49,915 nucleotides of DNA from a virus: the IMG/VR virus record IMGVR_UViG_3300027972_000019, positions 1 through 49,915 of that record. One strand, 5' to 3'. The notes under the pieces were generated by a model. That model worked only from the letters and a program-made list of their open reading frames with translations, was not told where the DNA came from and did no database searches. How positions within the stretch are numbered: position 1 is the first letter of the stretch; each line of letters opens with the position of its first letter. Below are positions 1-9,389 of the stretch, piece by piece. The translations under genes were made by a program, and so were the position numbers.

Positions 1-2973
1 AGTTGCCACTGGATAAAATTCACCTGCTTTTATATATTGACTATAAGATCTCTCATGATAAGTACAGCCTCCATAAATTGAATATCCTAAGGATCGTCTA
101 TATCTACCATACATAGCTTTACAATCTCCGGCAACTAGACCAGCCGGAGATACAGCATTACCAAAAGCTGAAGCTATTTCAGCTATTAATGACGTGCCTT
201 TATATGTTATACAAGGTTCATCCCCATCAACTTCATCATCATATCCCCTTGCTGTATAAGAAGTAGCCCCAATTACATGTGTAATTGGGCTTCTTAATTC
301 AGGAGTAGATATAAAACTATCATTAATAGTTCTTATGCAATCTGACCCCAAAACTGTAGGCGTAACATCTAATGCTGTTACTTTGGAAGAATTTACACTA
401 TAAGTCTTAATATCGCCTGTGATAGTGCCACCAGATCTTATATTATCTAAATATCCACATACTTCAAAGAAATCATTTGAATCAGATATAAGTGATCTAT
501 TAAATGCTATTTCTGGAGCTATAAAATCTACTAAAGTCTGATCTAGAGAACTATTTAATCCATTTATACCAACTATCTGAAAAGGAGTTGCTGATGTATA
601 ATCTTCTGCAGATCCAATATTATAAGTACTATATCTACTATCTTTAATCTCTCCAGCAACAACATTTGGGTAATGTGTAGGTAATATAATACCAGATCCC
701 TTTATTGTACAATCTCCATCAGTTCTTAATACTCTTACAATTTGAAATCCTGAAAGCTGTGCTAATAATCCTGGATAGTCTGTATTTATAGATCCCCAAT
801 CAATAGTAAACTTTATATTTAAAATTCTTGCTACCATTAAGTCTGTAGTAGAACCATAACAAATTTGATAAACCTGACTATATGTTGAACCAGGATCTAA
901 TTCTTCTGAAATATCCGGCATTCTTATATCCCCGATCCATTTAGTATAAGAAGGCCTTCCTTTTAAATCATAAAAATCTATACCATACCTATACACTTCA
1001 TCTCTTTGAAGTCCTACATTATTTAATACATATTGCTGATTAGTATAACCTGGACTGGTATTAGAGGGGTTAAAAGTATATAAAGTTTCTCCTGCAGCTC
1101 CTTTACTGGTTTTATCCGCAGAATTAATATCAGTATAAGTGAAACCGTAACTAATGTAAGGCCCTGTCCCTCCTAAATCTGTAAAAGCAGGCGGAGCGGC
1201 AGCTGTAATTTGTTTATACTTATAAGCATGATCCCTATCAACATTTGTATCGTTGCTAATATTATTATAAGTATTAATACAATCGTTAACTTTTCCTGCC
1301 GAAGTTTGTAATTGTGTAAAATCTGGTCCTCCACCAGAATCAATTACTACTTCATTAGACATCCCCTTATTTATTACACAATCAACGGCAGAACCGACTG
1401 CTACATAAGTATATGTATAAGTGTAACTAAAATTAATTATTACATCATTATCATAATTTGTAGGATAAGACGGGTCTAGCGCTGAGGGCAATCCACCTAT
1501 ATATTGAGTACCTTCAATACTAATAAAAGGTATACCTGAACTATCATATTCAAAAATAGCTCCTGAAAAATCTAATGTAACTCCGTGATTCCATAAACCA
1601 TCAGCTACTCCTCTTAATACTAAAGAGGCCCCTAAACCATTAATAGATGATATACTTGAAAACGTTCTGCCTAATCCTGTAGCATGCCCCTCTGCATCAA
1701 CCAGAATATGAACATGCCAACCAGTATCTAATAAAGATACTACTGACACAGAAAAAGCAGATGCTCCATAAGTTTCAGGATCTGCTACTGCAGCAGGATC
1801 TGTAGCATCAGTTAAAGTATCAGAACCTGACATTGTTGTGCCAGTACCATATCTCCAACGATAAGCTCTTGTATCTAAAAATGTTAATGGAAGAGCTAAA
1901 TCTTCTACTAAATCATCTACATCAAAAATTTCTTCTGTTATATTTCCTGCAAATAGATATCCATTTTTAGATTCAATTGTTTTAGGAATAAAACTATTTT
2001 TTATAATTTGAAATTCCTCTAAAGTTAGTTCTCCTATTTTATCTCCATAGTCATAAAATATAGGAGTAGTGGTATTTAATTCTCTCTCTGATACAACTCT
2101 AACTGTTGGAATATCTCCATATTCCTCGTATTCTAAGGCAAGTAATCTTATTCTATTAAATGTTTGAACTGTATCAACACTTAAAGTTAAAGTTACTTGA
2201 ATATATTTATTGATTATTGTCTCTAAATCATTACCAACAAAATCTTCACCATCAGAAGATTGATGGGAAGTAATGTTATATAAATTACTTGGAGGTGCAT
2301 ACATAGTCTCTGAGCCAGAAACAGAATAGAGTTGGTATGAATATTGAATTCTACCAGCTTTTAAATGCCCACCAATTCCCTCAGTAAGAGCATATGACCC
2401 ATATGTATGATTCGGTAATACTTCTAATAATTCAGGATCTAAATTAGCTAGATCATTATATGTAGCATTATAGATAGTATTAATATGTCTTAATGGGTTT
2501 AATCCATCAACCCAATAAACTTTTTGAACATCTTCATTTTCGTAGCTTCCTACGGCTCTAATAGGATAATTTGTATGAAATCCTAAGTCTCCCCAATAAA
2601 CTAAATACCTTTCTTGTGGATGAACAGCAGTCCAGTAATAGATATTATTTACAGTAATATCTGTAGCAGTTTTTAAACTTGTTAATGGAATCTTATAGAT
2701 TCTATCAGGATTAGTGGCTCCTAAATCATTAACAAATAATACTAAAAAATCTCTAAGTATAGTGTGTCCTATAACCAAGCCATCACTAACAATAGTAAAA
2801 GCAGCAGCATTACCTTTGGGAGTAACGAAGGCCTCATTAGTTAAACCTGAACTATCGGTAGTAATCAGTCTTAAATTTGTAGCATCAAAATAACAAGTAT
2901 TTGGGTACTGATTAACAGATAAGTCCTTATTCATACCACCTGAATAAGAACAAGTATGTTTAGGCATTTCCAT
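1..2973 (-). CDS. Large tail/muzzle-like structural protein, C-terminus beyond window
   Basis: An open frame runs leftwards from an ATG at 2973 to the window edge, at least 991 codons without a stop. A second ATG two codons in (2967) is an alternative start. The protein has no signal peptide. It begins with a Cys/Gly-containing segment and continues as a long beta-rich, Asn/Tyr/Thr-rich chain typical of a phage tail component. It is the last visible gene of the structural run, directly downstream of three smaller connector-type genes. In crAss-like phages this place is taken by the large muzzle/tail-hub protein that closes the tail tube. That assignment rests on size and position; I recognise no catalytic motif. 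Confidence 0.6.
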   Translation of the reverse strand, partial: MEMPKHTCSYSGGMNKDLSVNQYPNTCYFDATNLRLITTDSSGLTNEAFVTPKGNAAAFTIVSDGLVIGHTILRDFLVLFVNDLGATNPDRIYKIPLTSLKTATDITVNNIYYWTAVHPQERYLVYWGDLGFHTNYPIRAVGSYENEDVQKVYWVDGLNPLRHINTIYNATYNDLANLDPELLEVLPNHTYGSYALTEGIGGHLKAGRIQYSYQLYSVSGSETMYAPPSNLYNITSHQSSDGEDFVGNDLETIINKYIQVTLTLSVDTVQTFNRIRLLALEYEEYGDIPTVRVVSERELNTTTPIFYDYGDKIGELTLEEFQIIKNSFIPKTIESKNGYLFAGNITEEIFDVDDLVEDLALPLTFLDTRAYRWRYGTGTTMSGSDTLTDATDPAAVADPETYGASAFSVSVVSLLDTGWHVHILVDAEGHATGLGRTFSSISSINGLGASLVLRGVADGLWNHGVTLDFSGAIFEYDSSGIPFISIEGTQYIGGLPSALDPSYPTNYDNDVIINFSYTYTYTYVAVGSAVDCVINKGMSNEVVIDSGGGPDFTQLQTSAGKVNDCINTYNNISNDTNVDRDHAYKYKQITAAAPPAFTDLGGTGPYISYGFTYTDINSADKTSKGAAGETLYTFNPSNTSPGYTNQQYVLNNVGLQRDEVYRYGIDFYDLKGRPSYTKWIGDIRMPDISEELDPGSTYSQVYQICYGSTTDLMVARILNIKFTIDWGSINTDYPGLLAQLSGFQIVRVLRTDGDCTIKGSGIILPTHYPNVVAGEIKDSRYSTYNIGSAEDYTSATPFQIVGINGLNSSLDQTLVDFIAPEIAFNRSLISDSNDFFEVCGYLDNIRSGGTITGDIKTYSVNSSKVTALDVTPTVLGSDCIRTINDSFISTPELRSPITHVIGATSYTARGYDDEVDGDEPCITYKGTSLIAEIASAFGNAVSPAGLVAGDCKAMYGRYRRSLGYSIYGGCTYHERSYSQYIKAGEFYPVAT

Positions 2974-2981
2974 AATTCAAA

Positions 2982-3761
2982 TTATTCTCTAGAGCCTAAA
3001 TATTTAAAACCTGTATCAAAATGACCGGGACCTAAATATGTTGACTTCCAACGATTAATTAATGTTTCCATTCTAGCTTTATCTGGCATTTTACAAACAT
3101 TCATTGCTGCACCTACATTAAAAAAATAATCTTGTCTAATTAACTCATATTTTTTTTCAGATAGCAAATCTTTTAACATCATTCTGAAAGCTAGTCTTTC
3201 TCCTATGAAACTTACTACACCTCTGATATAGATAGCATTATCTGGAACTGTAGGAAATCCAGTTATAGTATCAATAGGTATAGCTTTATATTGCATTTCT
3301 ATTGTACCAGTTTCAAATCCTAAATACATAAAATTACCTTGAACCTTATAGGTAAAATACTCAGAAGAATACTCTGGGCCTACTATTGTCTCATAATACT
3401 CTTCTGTATTAGATATATAAGTACTTGGGTAAGCGGGATCATAATCTGCAATTATTTCAGTTGTGCCGTCATAGGCAGATTCTGGAAATTTACTAAAAGC
3501 ATCTGTCATCTCCCTTAATGGAAGACCTGTTACTTTATCCCTGACTCCTTCTATACTATACAAATTTACAGGTAGAATAGCCCTATAATCAGCAACAGTA
3601 TAAGTTACATTTTTATCCTCATAAGGACTAGGGTTGCCTATAATAGACATGGATCTCCAGATCCATTCTGCAACTTCTGATTTATCAACATTTTGAAAAC
3701 CATAATCTTGATTTAGATTTTCAATAATATGATCTATTGTTACTGTTTTCCCATTAAGCAT
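2982..3761 (-). CDS. Tail/ring connector protein, crAss-like, P22 gp4-type candidate
   Basis: 259 residues. A helical N-terminus (hydrophobic residues spaced about every 3-4 positions in residues 1-40) is followed by a beta-rich middle and a helical C-terminus with Arg/Lys near residues 195-245, the layout of a head-tail ring subunit. Start and stop are tightly packed: its ATG overlaps the stop of the upstream gene by one base, and the muzzle-like gene starts 9 bases after its stop. Crassvirales carry a P22 gp4-like tail tubular/ring protein of this size here. The functional name is inferred from length and order. Confidence 0.55.
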   Translation of the reverse strand: MLNGKTVTIDHIIENLNQDYGFQNVDKSEVAEWIWRSMSIIGNPSPYEDKNVTYTVADYRAILPVNLYSIEGVRDKVTGLPLREMTDAFSKFPESAYDGTTEIIADYDPAYPSTYISNTEEYYETIVGPEYSSEYFTYKVQGNFMYLGFETGTIEMQYKAIPIDTITGFPTVPDNAIYIRGVVSFIGERLAFRMMLKDLLSEKKYELIRQDYFFNVGAAMNVCKMPDKARMETLINRWKSTYLGPGHFDTGFKYLGSRE

Positions 3762-4294
3762 TATAGATAAAAGTTTAAATTGTTCATTTTTGCACCCCTA
3801 CTTAAAATATTGTCATTGTCTCTTGCGATGTCAATATAATAAGCCGATTGATTTTTTATTGTAGTAGTTAACTTATCCCAAAACCAAGTTAGCCTATATC
3901 CATTAGTATGATCATTGGTTTCTCTTATCAAAGGTTTGTTTTCAATAAGTTTAATCTCTTCTTCAGTTTTACCAACATAAAGTTTTTGCCAATATTGTTT
4001 AGTCTTCTTCCAATTAACTGATAATCTTCTTGCATCTACATTACCTTCATCATTTAAAACAGGCTCTATTAATTTCTTTTTAACTCTTATAGATCCTAAT
4101 TTTGCAGGCATTCGATAATCTAAATTTTCAAATACCATAAGTTTAACAATTTCAGGAAACATCCTCTTATAAAAGGCTCTTACCTTACTTTTTGGTAGAG
4201 CTTTAGAACCCCATCTTTCTACATAGTATTTATAAATTTCGTCGAATTTATAATTTGCTATTACCTTCCTTTTGCCTCTTTTATATACTAGCAT
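3761..4294 (-). CDS. IHF/HU-like or ring-associated structural protein
   Basis: 177 residues, basic. Residues 40-75 (a Phe/Pro/Val-rich helix followed by YRMPAKLGSIRVKKK) resemble the end of the helical core and the DNA-gripping beta arm of HU/IHF proteins, where GFG.F.V.. normally precedes a basic arm. Crassvirales encode a so-called IHF-subunit protein beside their tail genes, and this is the best candidate here. The C-terminal half (residues 90-177) has no match I know. It may bind packaged DNA or sit in the portal-tail ring stack. The HU-like match is short. Confidence 0.5.
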   Translation of the reverse strand: MLVYKRGKRKVIANYKFDEIYKYYVERWGSKALPKSKVRAFYKRMFPEIVKLMVFENLDYRMPAKLGSIRVKKKLIEPVLNDEGNVDARRLSVNWKKTKQYWQKLYVGKTEEEIKLIENKPLIRETNDHTNGYRLTWFWDKLTTTIKNQSAYYIDIARDNDNILSRGAKMNNLNFYL

Positions 4295-4297
4295 TTA

Positions 4298-5029
4298 TTA
4301 CTCAAGATTAGTTGGTATTCTTTTTTGTGAAGCTGTATCTCCTTCGGGGTTATCTTCCCTATTGTCAGTTTTATCACCAGCCTGAACTAAAGTTAGTCCA
4401 AACTTCTCATTAATAATGAGTACTTTTAACTGATCTACTATTTCTTTGTTGATAGGATAATCATCATTATAGGTCCAATTAGCATTCTTTATCCTAGCTG
4501 CTTGTATTGCATCCTGAAAGACCCCCCTTATATCTAAATACTTAACAGTAAGATGAGCTCCAGATTTACTAGTTATATACACCCTGTCTCCAAGAATAAA
4601 AGCATATATTGTATTATGATTAAACTTACCATTACCACGATATAATGCATCATCATATGTAACTACTTTAAATTTAGTAGAAAGCCTATCAGCAGGTCCT
4701 ATTCTTGTAAATGTTCCAATGCCTTCTTTACTTTCTATAGTTCTTGGAATATCAACAGAAGTCCTATACATATAATTATAATCATTTACTTCTGGCGAAA
4801 GCTCATTAGATAATGTTTTTTCTAATTCAATAGCTCCTAAAGACTGTACATAATGATCATCTATACTTGCAAAAGGATGGTCAAATTTTTGTTTAAGAAG
4901 ACGAGCTCTTTGACTTTGTATCCAATCAAATACAAGTCTTATATCTATAGGATCAGTCTCTTTAATATAAGCTCTCCTTAGTTCTAATAACTCATATGCA
5001 AGTTCATTAAGAGATGTATTTTTTGCCAT
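4298..5029 (-). CDS. Conserved structural (ring) protein, crAss-like
   Basis: 243 residues, soluble, mixed alpha/beta. The N-terminal 75 residues are helical and charged, the middle is beta-rich, and the last 30 residues are hydrophilic and probably disordered (Asp/Asn/Glu/Gly/Thr). It lies 3 bases from the 177-residue gene and is the first of the ring/tail set after the lysis cassette. By position it should be one of the stacked ring proteins between portal and muzzle; the sequence itself gives no motif. Confidence 0.5.
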   Translation of the reverse strand: MAKNTSLNELAYELLELRRAYIKETDPIDIRLVFDWIQSQRARLLKQKFDHPFASIDDHYVQSLGAIELEKTLSNELSPEVNDYNYMYRTSVDIPRTIESKEGIGTFTRIGPADRLSTKFKVVTYDDALYRGNGKFNHNTIYAFILGDRVYITSKSGAHLTVKYLDIRGVFQDAIQAARIKNANWTYNDDYPINKEIVDQLKVLIINEKFGLTLVQAGDKTDNREDNPEGDTASQKRIPTNLE

Positions 5030-5533
5030 TTATTTTAAATATTTAAAACCTAAATACAATAAAACTATAACTATAACTCCTATCCACATATAGAATGCAA
5101 TACTATAAATTTTAGGAATATATTTTTCTTTAATTACTTCCTTCTGTTTTTCAATATTCCATCTATATTCCCAATGCTTAGCTACTTGTATAGCAGAATC
5201 TACCTTATATTTTATAAGCTGATCTTTTTGAATAAGTTGTAATTTAAGTTTTGAATTCTCAACCCAAGCTTTAGCTGAAGAATAAGTATTTTCAACTGTT
5301 ACAGGAGATATATTTTCTTTGATAGGAACTTTTTTTTCTACTTCTATTGTATCACCAGGTATTTTTACTTCAATCTCTATATCTCTATATATAATAGAAT
5401 CTTTAATGATAATACTATCATATACCTCTCTGATAATCTGAGGAGGAAACTTTTGTAAACATTTTTTCTGTGTTACACAAGAACTGAATATTAATACTAA
5501 TAATAGTATTATAAAACTATTCTTTAGGTTCAT
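5030..5533 (-). CDS. Unimolecular spanin (u-spanin)
   Basis: I place the start at 5533 (MNLKNSF), since the seven residues before it are not signal-like. The 167-residue protein opens with a lipoprotein signal: two basic/polar residues, a hydrophobic run and the lipobox LIFSSC with Cys19. The middle (about residues 25-135) is hydrophilic, repetitive and coiled-coil-like (Lys/Glu/Ile/Val). The C-terminus is one membrane segment of about 20 residues ending FKYLK. An outer-membrane lipid anchor at one end and an inner-membrane helix at the other in one chain is the definition of a u-spanin, which fuses the two membranes in the last step of lysis. It sits in the lysis cassette and overlaps the stop of the upstream gene. 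Confidence 0.8.
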   Translation of the reverse strand: MNLKNSFIILLLVLIFSSCVTQKKCLQKFPPQIIREVYDSIIIKDSIIYRDIEIEVKIPGDTIEVEKKVPIKENISPVTVENTYSSAKAWVENSKLKLQLIQKDQLIKYKVDSAIQVAKHWEYRWNIEKQKEVIKEKYIPKIYSIAFYMWIGVIVIVLLYLGFKYLK

Positions 5534-5717
5534 CTTTTTTAATTTCTGGAGCATCTAATTCAGTTAACAATATTTGAATAGATTCTTTAGCTCCTTCTAG
5601 TTTATTATACAAAACTCCTAATTCATCTACTTTTTTTTCAATTTGTCTCTGCTGTTCAACAAATTTCATAAATTTTTCTTCTAATAACTCCTTTGTAATC
5701 TGTGTAGTCTTTTTCAT
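5517..5717 (-). CDS. Small coiled-coil protein of lysis cassette
   Basis: 66 residues, highly charged and almost entirely helical, with heptad-like Leu/Ile/Val spacing between residues 8 and 55; no membrane segment. It lies between the membrane GAF-like gene and the u-spanin, overlapping the latter by 17 bases, so translation is probably coupled. Function unknown; a partner for the spanin or the upstream membrane proteins is a guess. Confidence 0.55.
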   Translation of the reverse strand: MKKTTQITKELLEEKFMKFVEQQRQIEKKVDELGVLYNKLEGAKESIQILLTELDAPEIKKDEPKE

Positions 5718-5747
5718 AATAATATTTATTCTTTAAAAATTTATTCA

Positions 5748-6368
5748 TTATTTTCCTGTATTCATTAATAGAAGTAATTCAGGAATATGTTCTGTAATTA
5801 TTGACCTCTTCTCGGCATCAAGAACTTTTGATGTATTAAAATTAACACCGATAAATCCTTCCTCCTTGCCATCTAATTGCCTAACCAGAAATAAATAACA
5901 AGACTTAAACCCGTACTTCTTCATATCTGATTTAAAATTCAGATCAATACAGTCCTCTACATCAGATACAAAGAACTGCCCGGTAAGCCCTAATATCTCA
6001 AACGCAACCGGATAACGAGAGTTTAACACACCAATACATCTATCCATAAAAGGCTCAATCGTATCACTTGATGTTTCATGTGTAGCAGTAAACTTCTTCA
6101 TATCAAAACCATTGGCAAACCTTCCTCCGTTATGGAATCGCATTAACCCAACCTTACACGCACCTAACTCAATTTTTGTTCTTAGTAATATTCCTGCAAT
6201 CTCCTTATCAACACTTCCACTCCTTTGTAAAGAAATATAGTCGGAAATAATTTTATCTTTATCAAAAGATAAGGTTAAGTGTTTTGCATATTTATAAATA
6301 GCGTATATCATAATAATAATTCCAATTATTATAGATATTTGCATTGCGGTTGCTAGTGGAGTGTACAT
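5748..6368 (-). CDS. Membrane protein with GAF-like domain in lysis cassette
   Basis: 206 residues. One strong transmembrane helix covers about residues 9-28 and is followed by basic residues (cytoplasmic side). Residues 50-200 look like a GAF/PAS-type sensor fold: helix, LMRFHNGGRFANGFD strand-turn, a variable loop, then FEILGLTGQFFVSDVED and a GFIGVNF strand. It sits among holin-like and spanin genes, so a signal-dependent role at the inner membrane during lysis is possible. Third positions are slightly richer in G+C than in its neighbours. The GAF assignment is from pattern only. Confidence 0.55.
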   Translation of the reverse strand: MYTPLATAMQISIIIGIIIMIYAIYKYAKHLTLSFDKDKIISDYISLQRSGSVDKEIAGILLRTKIELGACKVGLMRFHNGGRFANGFDMKKFTATHETSSDTIEPFMDRCIGVLNSRYPVAFEILGLTGQFFVSDVEDCIDLNFKSDMKKYGFKSCYLFLVRQLDGKEEGFIGVNFNTSKVLDAEKRSIITEHIPELLLLMNTGK

Positions 6369-6387
6369 TACTTTATCTTTCTTATAA

Positions 6388-6789
6388 TTATTTTAAATTC
6401 TGCTGTGTCGGCTGCCAGACTATCGGATATAAATTTAAATCTCCGTTTTTTTTTATCCCTTCAAGGTAGTCTATCAATTCATCAACTTTCTTATCTGACT
6501 TAAGGTGATTAATGTAACTCTTATTTAAGTTATCAACCTTTATCTCAAAATCTTTTTGGCTTTCTCTAAATTTTTCCTGATTAACTAATAACTGATCTAT
6601 TTTAATACTTTTTGAAGAATCCATTCTTATTAACATATCAACCTTTTTCTCTATCGCAATATTATTAGATTGAAGACTCTGTGCTTTCATTCCTTTGACA
6701 TATATAAAAGACACAATACCTGCAATAGCAGTTAATCCTCCAATTATTGCACCCACGCATTTGGCTATATATACTAATCTATTAAGCAT
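6388..6789 (-). CDS. Small membrane-anchored coiled-coil protein
   Basis: 133 residues with one N-terminal transmembrane segment (about residues 8-31, Ala/Gly/Ile-rich) and a long charged coiled-coil-like tail (residues 38-115). The layout, a short anchor plus a periplasmic or cytoplasmic coiled coil, resembles i-spanins and holin-associated proteins. Since a u-spanin is present downstream, a second spanin is unnecessary, and I leave the role open. It lies 4 bases downstream of the two-helix holin candidate. Confidence 0.5.
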   Translation of the reverse strand: MLNRLVYIAKCVGAIIGGLTAIAGIVSFIYVKGMKAQSLQSNNIAIEKKVDMLIRMDSSKSIKIDQLLVNQEKFRESQKDFEIKVDNLNKSYINHLKSDKKVDELIDYLEGIKKNGDLNLYPIVWQPTQQNLK

Positions 6790-6792
6790 TTA

Positions 6793-7026
6793 TTAACTTC
6801 CATTTTTCTGTTTTAACAATTCATTCTTATCTGACGATCCGAGGCTCGACCCGTAGAAATATCCTACAACGGTAGCGAATGAACCAATCAACGCACCTAC
6901 TACAAGGTTTAACAGGTCTTTATTCTGGTCGGGTACTGATGTGTAAACCAACACAACCATAAGTACAAAGAATCCTAATACTATTAAGGCTCCCAATACG
7001 TACTGAAAAATTGATTTTCCTTTCAT
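6793..7026 (-). CDS. Holin candidate (two transmembrane helices)
   Basis: 77 residues with two predicted transmembrane helices, about 9-31 and 40-59, joined by a short polar loop (SVPDQNKDLL), and a charged C-terminus with GSSLGSSDKN. Small two-helix proteins of this type, with a Gly/Ser-rich end to the second helix, are the usual class II holin candidates in Bacteroidetes phages. It is first in a run of lysis-type genes (holin, two membrane proteins, coiled coil, u-spanin) and one base from the stop of the beta-helix gene. The endolysin is elsewhere, at 19.65-20.09 kb. Confidence 0.6.
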   Translation of the reverse strand: MKGKSIFQYVLGALIVLGFFVLMVVLVYTSVPDQNKDLLNLVVGALIGSFATVVGYFYGSSLGSSDKNELLKQKNGS

Positions 7027-7027
7027 C

Positions 7028-9388
7028 TTACTTTGATATTACTAATTTACCGTTATGATATAAATATTTACCTCCTGTTGTATTAACCGACTGCACCGGA
7101 GTAGTAAAAGTCTGATCTGCCCCGTAGGATGTACCAGATTCATTCACAGCGAAAGCCCGGTAATGATAGGTAGTGTTTGCCTTTAGCGGGTACAGCCTGC
7201 CTGAGAATACACCTGTTGTGCCTCCACTGGTAAACTTACTATCTGATATTGTCGGGTTTGCTGATGTTGACCAACACACACCCCTTGAAGTGATAGTACC
7301 TCCACCATCGGAAGTGACATTCCCCGCTCCGGTAGCATAGCGGACGTTGTAAATAGTGATAGTATCAGTTGTTACTTCGGCTACTCCGGGAGGATTTTCA
7401 ACTGTTAGTGTCACTGTCCATTCCTGAGTCGTCTCACCATCTAATGCCGTTACAGTATAAACTACCGGGGATGTAAAGTCCTGCGACACCCCACTGGCAG
7501 GATCAACAGTTGCTCCATAGTCAAGTCCTATTGTTGGCGATTGATCTGTTATATCAGCACTATTTCTTATTTGAACCACAACCGTGTGATTAGTTGTATT
7601 TATGATTGCTGAAGATTCTTGATCGGTTAAAATAAATGATGTAATATTAGTTGCAGAAGAATCTACTGATAAACTACCAAATTCATAAGCTCCCATAGTT
7701 GGGTTTTCTGTATCTCTTAAATACCCCCGGATGTCTGTTGTAGCGAAAGAAACAGGATCACCTGCTCCTATTGCGGGAGACCCCTCCTGTAATCTATAAT
7801 CACCACCAAACCGCCCGAATCTATTAACAAACAAAGGGTCTTTTTGCCCAATAGAATGACGATCTGCATTATAATCACCACTCATGTACGCTGTCCAATC
7901 GTTAGTTCTGATCGAACAATCAGGATATACAATTAACCCCAAACCAGTAATAGCAGAATATCTAAGTAATGGTTGACTTAATGAATCTAATTGAAAATAT
8001 AAGTTATAGTCAATCTCTCTAAATGTACTTGTCCCTGTGGCAAAATATATAGCAGGTTGAAATTCATCACCTGGGTTCCTTGTTTTAGTCCCGTATATGA
8101 TATTATTTTTAATTGTAATTGAATCACAATTACTGCCATCAATCAGCCCCCTATAATCTGGTAAATTTTCATTTGTGGCATAAATTGTATTATTAACTAT
8201 GTAAACATTTTGAGTTCTATATAGTTGTATTGCATGATTGGTATTCCATAAAATGACATTATTATAAATAAACACTGAATCAACCCTGAAATTATCGCCT
8301 ACATTGTTATTCAAAATTGATATAGCATTTGAGCCTTCGCTTTCAGGTTCAATTAATGTTTGGGTACTGTCTTCATAGATGTAATTATTCCTAATCACTA
8401 TGTTTTTCATATAACTACCTCCACTCATTCCTGTTGAAATGCCGTAAGCATGATAACCTTCGTAACAAGTATTATTCTCCACTATAACGTCTCTGAAAGT
8501 AATATCGCCATAATCTTGAAGGATAAGATTTATTTGTCTTCTCCCATTCCCAAAAACCTCATTATTTTTAATTAACATTTGAGAATGATAAGCAGATATT
8601 CCATATCCGTTGTGCATTCCATCGTCTATATAACCCTTAGTCCCAGAATAACTAATCTTGCAGTTTTTAATTATTAAACCATCAAGAGCATTTTGTGGTG
8701 CGCCTCTTTCTCCTATATTTCTTGTTCCTCCAAATCTACACTCTAAGCCATCGATAGTAATATATTCTTTATCGTTCAAATAGATACATCTATCTCTTTG
8801 CGCAACTTCCATTCCCGTAAAGTCAGAATTAGGGTCACCTTCCCAATAGATGTAAATAGAATCATTCCTCCACATCCACGCATACGCCCCCTCCGCAGCA
8901 AGTTCAGATAATAATGGCATATCTGTCGGTCTCATTGCCCTCCAATAAACAGTATATCCATCACTTAGTATATAATAAGAAGAACCATAAGAACCCAAAT
9001 CATGAGGGTCATTAACAGAAACATCTCCTCTCCATACATTAGGACGACTTTCGTGTGCCGTCCATGTAGTTATAACCTCAGAACCATATATCTTCGGTTT
9101 TGCTCCACTTCCATAAGATGTAAATGTAATAAATGTTGTTGAGTCGGCTATTGTTGTACCACTCCCAGATGAAGGTATAATTAATTCCTCTCTCCATAAA
9201 TCACCGCATTTAAAAGCAACTGTATCACCGGCAGAGAATGAAATTGAGTTAACCTTAGCTATCGTTGCCCATGCTGTGCCATCTGAAGTCCCTGCTGATG
9301 CATCGTTTCCTCCGTTCTTAACATAATACTTCGTCCCCCAAGCGGGAATCGAAATAAATACAAATAATATAAATAATAGTTTTTTCAT
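7028..9388 (-). CDS. Secreted-type right-handed beta-helix protein (786 aa)
   Basis: Earlier in-frame ATGs exist, but the ATG at 9388 gives a perfect signal peptide (MKKLLFILFVFISIPAWG), so I start there. Residues about 20-565 show the alternating strand/turn, Asn- and Gly-rich pattern of a parallel beta-helix (NosD/pectate-lyase-like), opening with YYVKNGGNDASAGTSDGTAW, a segment common in Bacteroidetes exported beta-helix proteins. Two Ig-like modules follow: a cadherin/chitobiase-like one (about 575-660) and an FN3-like one with CWSTS (about 665-770). The end KYLYHNGKLVISK is a short C-terminal tag. G+C is higher than in the capsid genes. It could be a depolymerase-like fibre or a host-derived surface protein. 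Confidence 0.7.
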   Translation of the reverse strand: MKKLLFILFVFISIPAWGTKYYVKNGGNDASAGTSDGTAWATIAKVNSISFSAGDTVAFKCGDLWREELIIPSSGSGTTIADSTTFITFTSYGSGAKPKIYGSEVITTWTAHESRPNVWRGDVSVNDPHDLGSYGSSYYILSDGYTVYWRAMRPTDMPLLSELAAEGAYAWMWRNDSIYIYWEGDPNSDFTGMEVAQRDRCIYLNDKEYITIDGLECRFGGTRNIGERGAPQNALDGLIIKNCKISYSGTKGYIDDGMHNGYGISAYHSQMLIKNNEVFGNGRRQINLILQDYGDITFRDVIVENNTCYEGYHAYGISTGMSGGSYMKNIVIRNNYIYEDSTQTLIEPESEGSNAISILNNNVGDNFRVDSVFIYNNVILWNTNHAIQLYRTQNVYIVNNTIYATNENLPDYRGLIDGSNCDSITIKNNIIYGTKTRNPGDEFQPAIYFATGTSTFREIDYNLYFQLDSLSQPLLRYSAITGLGLIVYPDCSIRTNDWTAYMSGDYNADRHSIGQKDPLFVNRFGRFGGDYRLQEGSPAIGAGDPVSFATTDIRGYLRDTENPTMGAYEFGSLSVDSSATNITSFILTDQESSAIINTTNHTVVVQIRNSADITDQSPTIGLDYGATVDPASGVSQDFTSPVVYTVTALDGETTQEWTVTLTVENPPGVAEVTTDTITIYNVRYATGAGNVTSDGGGTITSRGVCWSTSANPTISDSKFTSGGTTGVFSGRLYPLKANTTYHYRAFAVNESGTSYGADQTFTTPVQSVNTTGGKYLYHNGKLVISK

Positions 9389-9389
9389 A

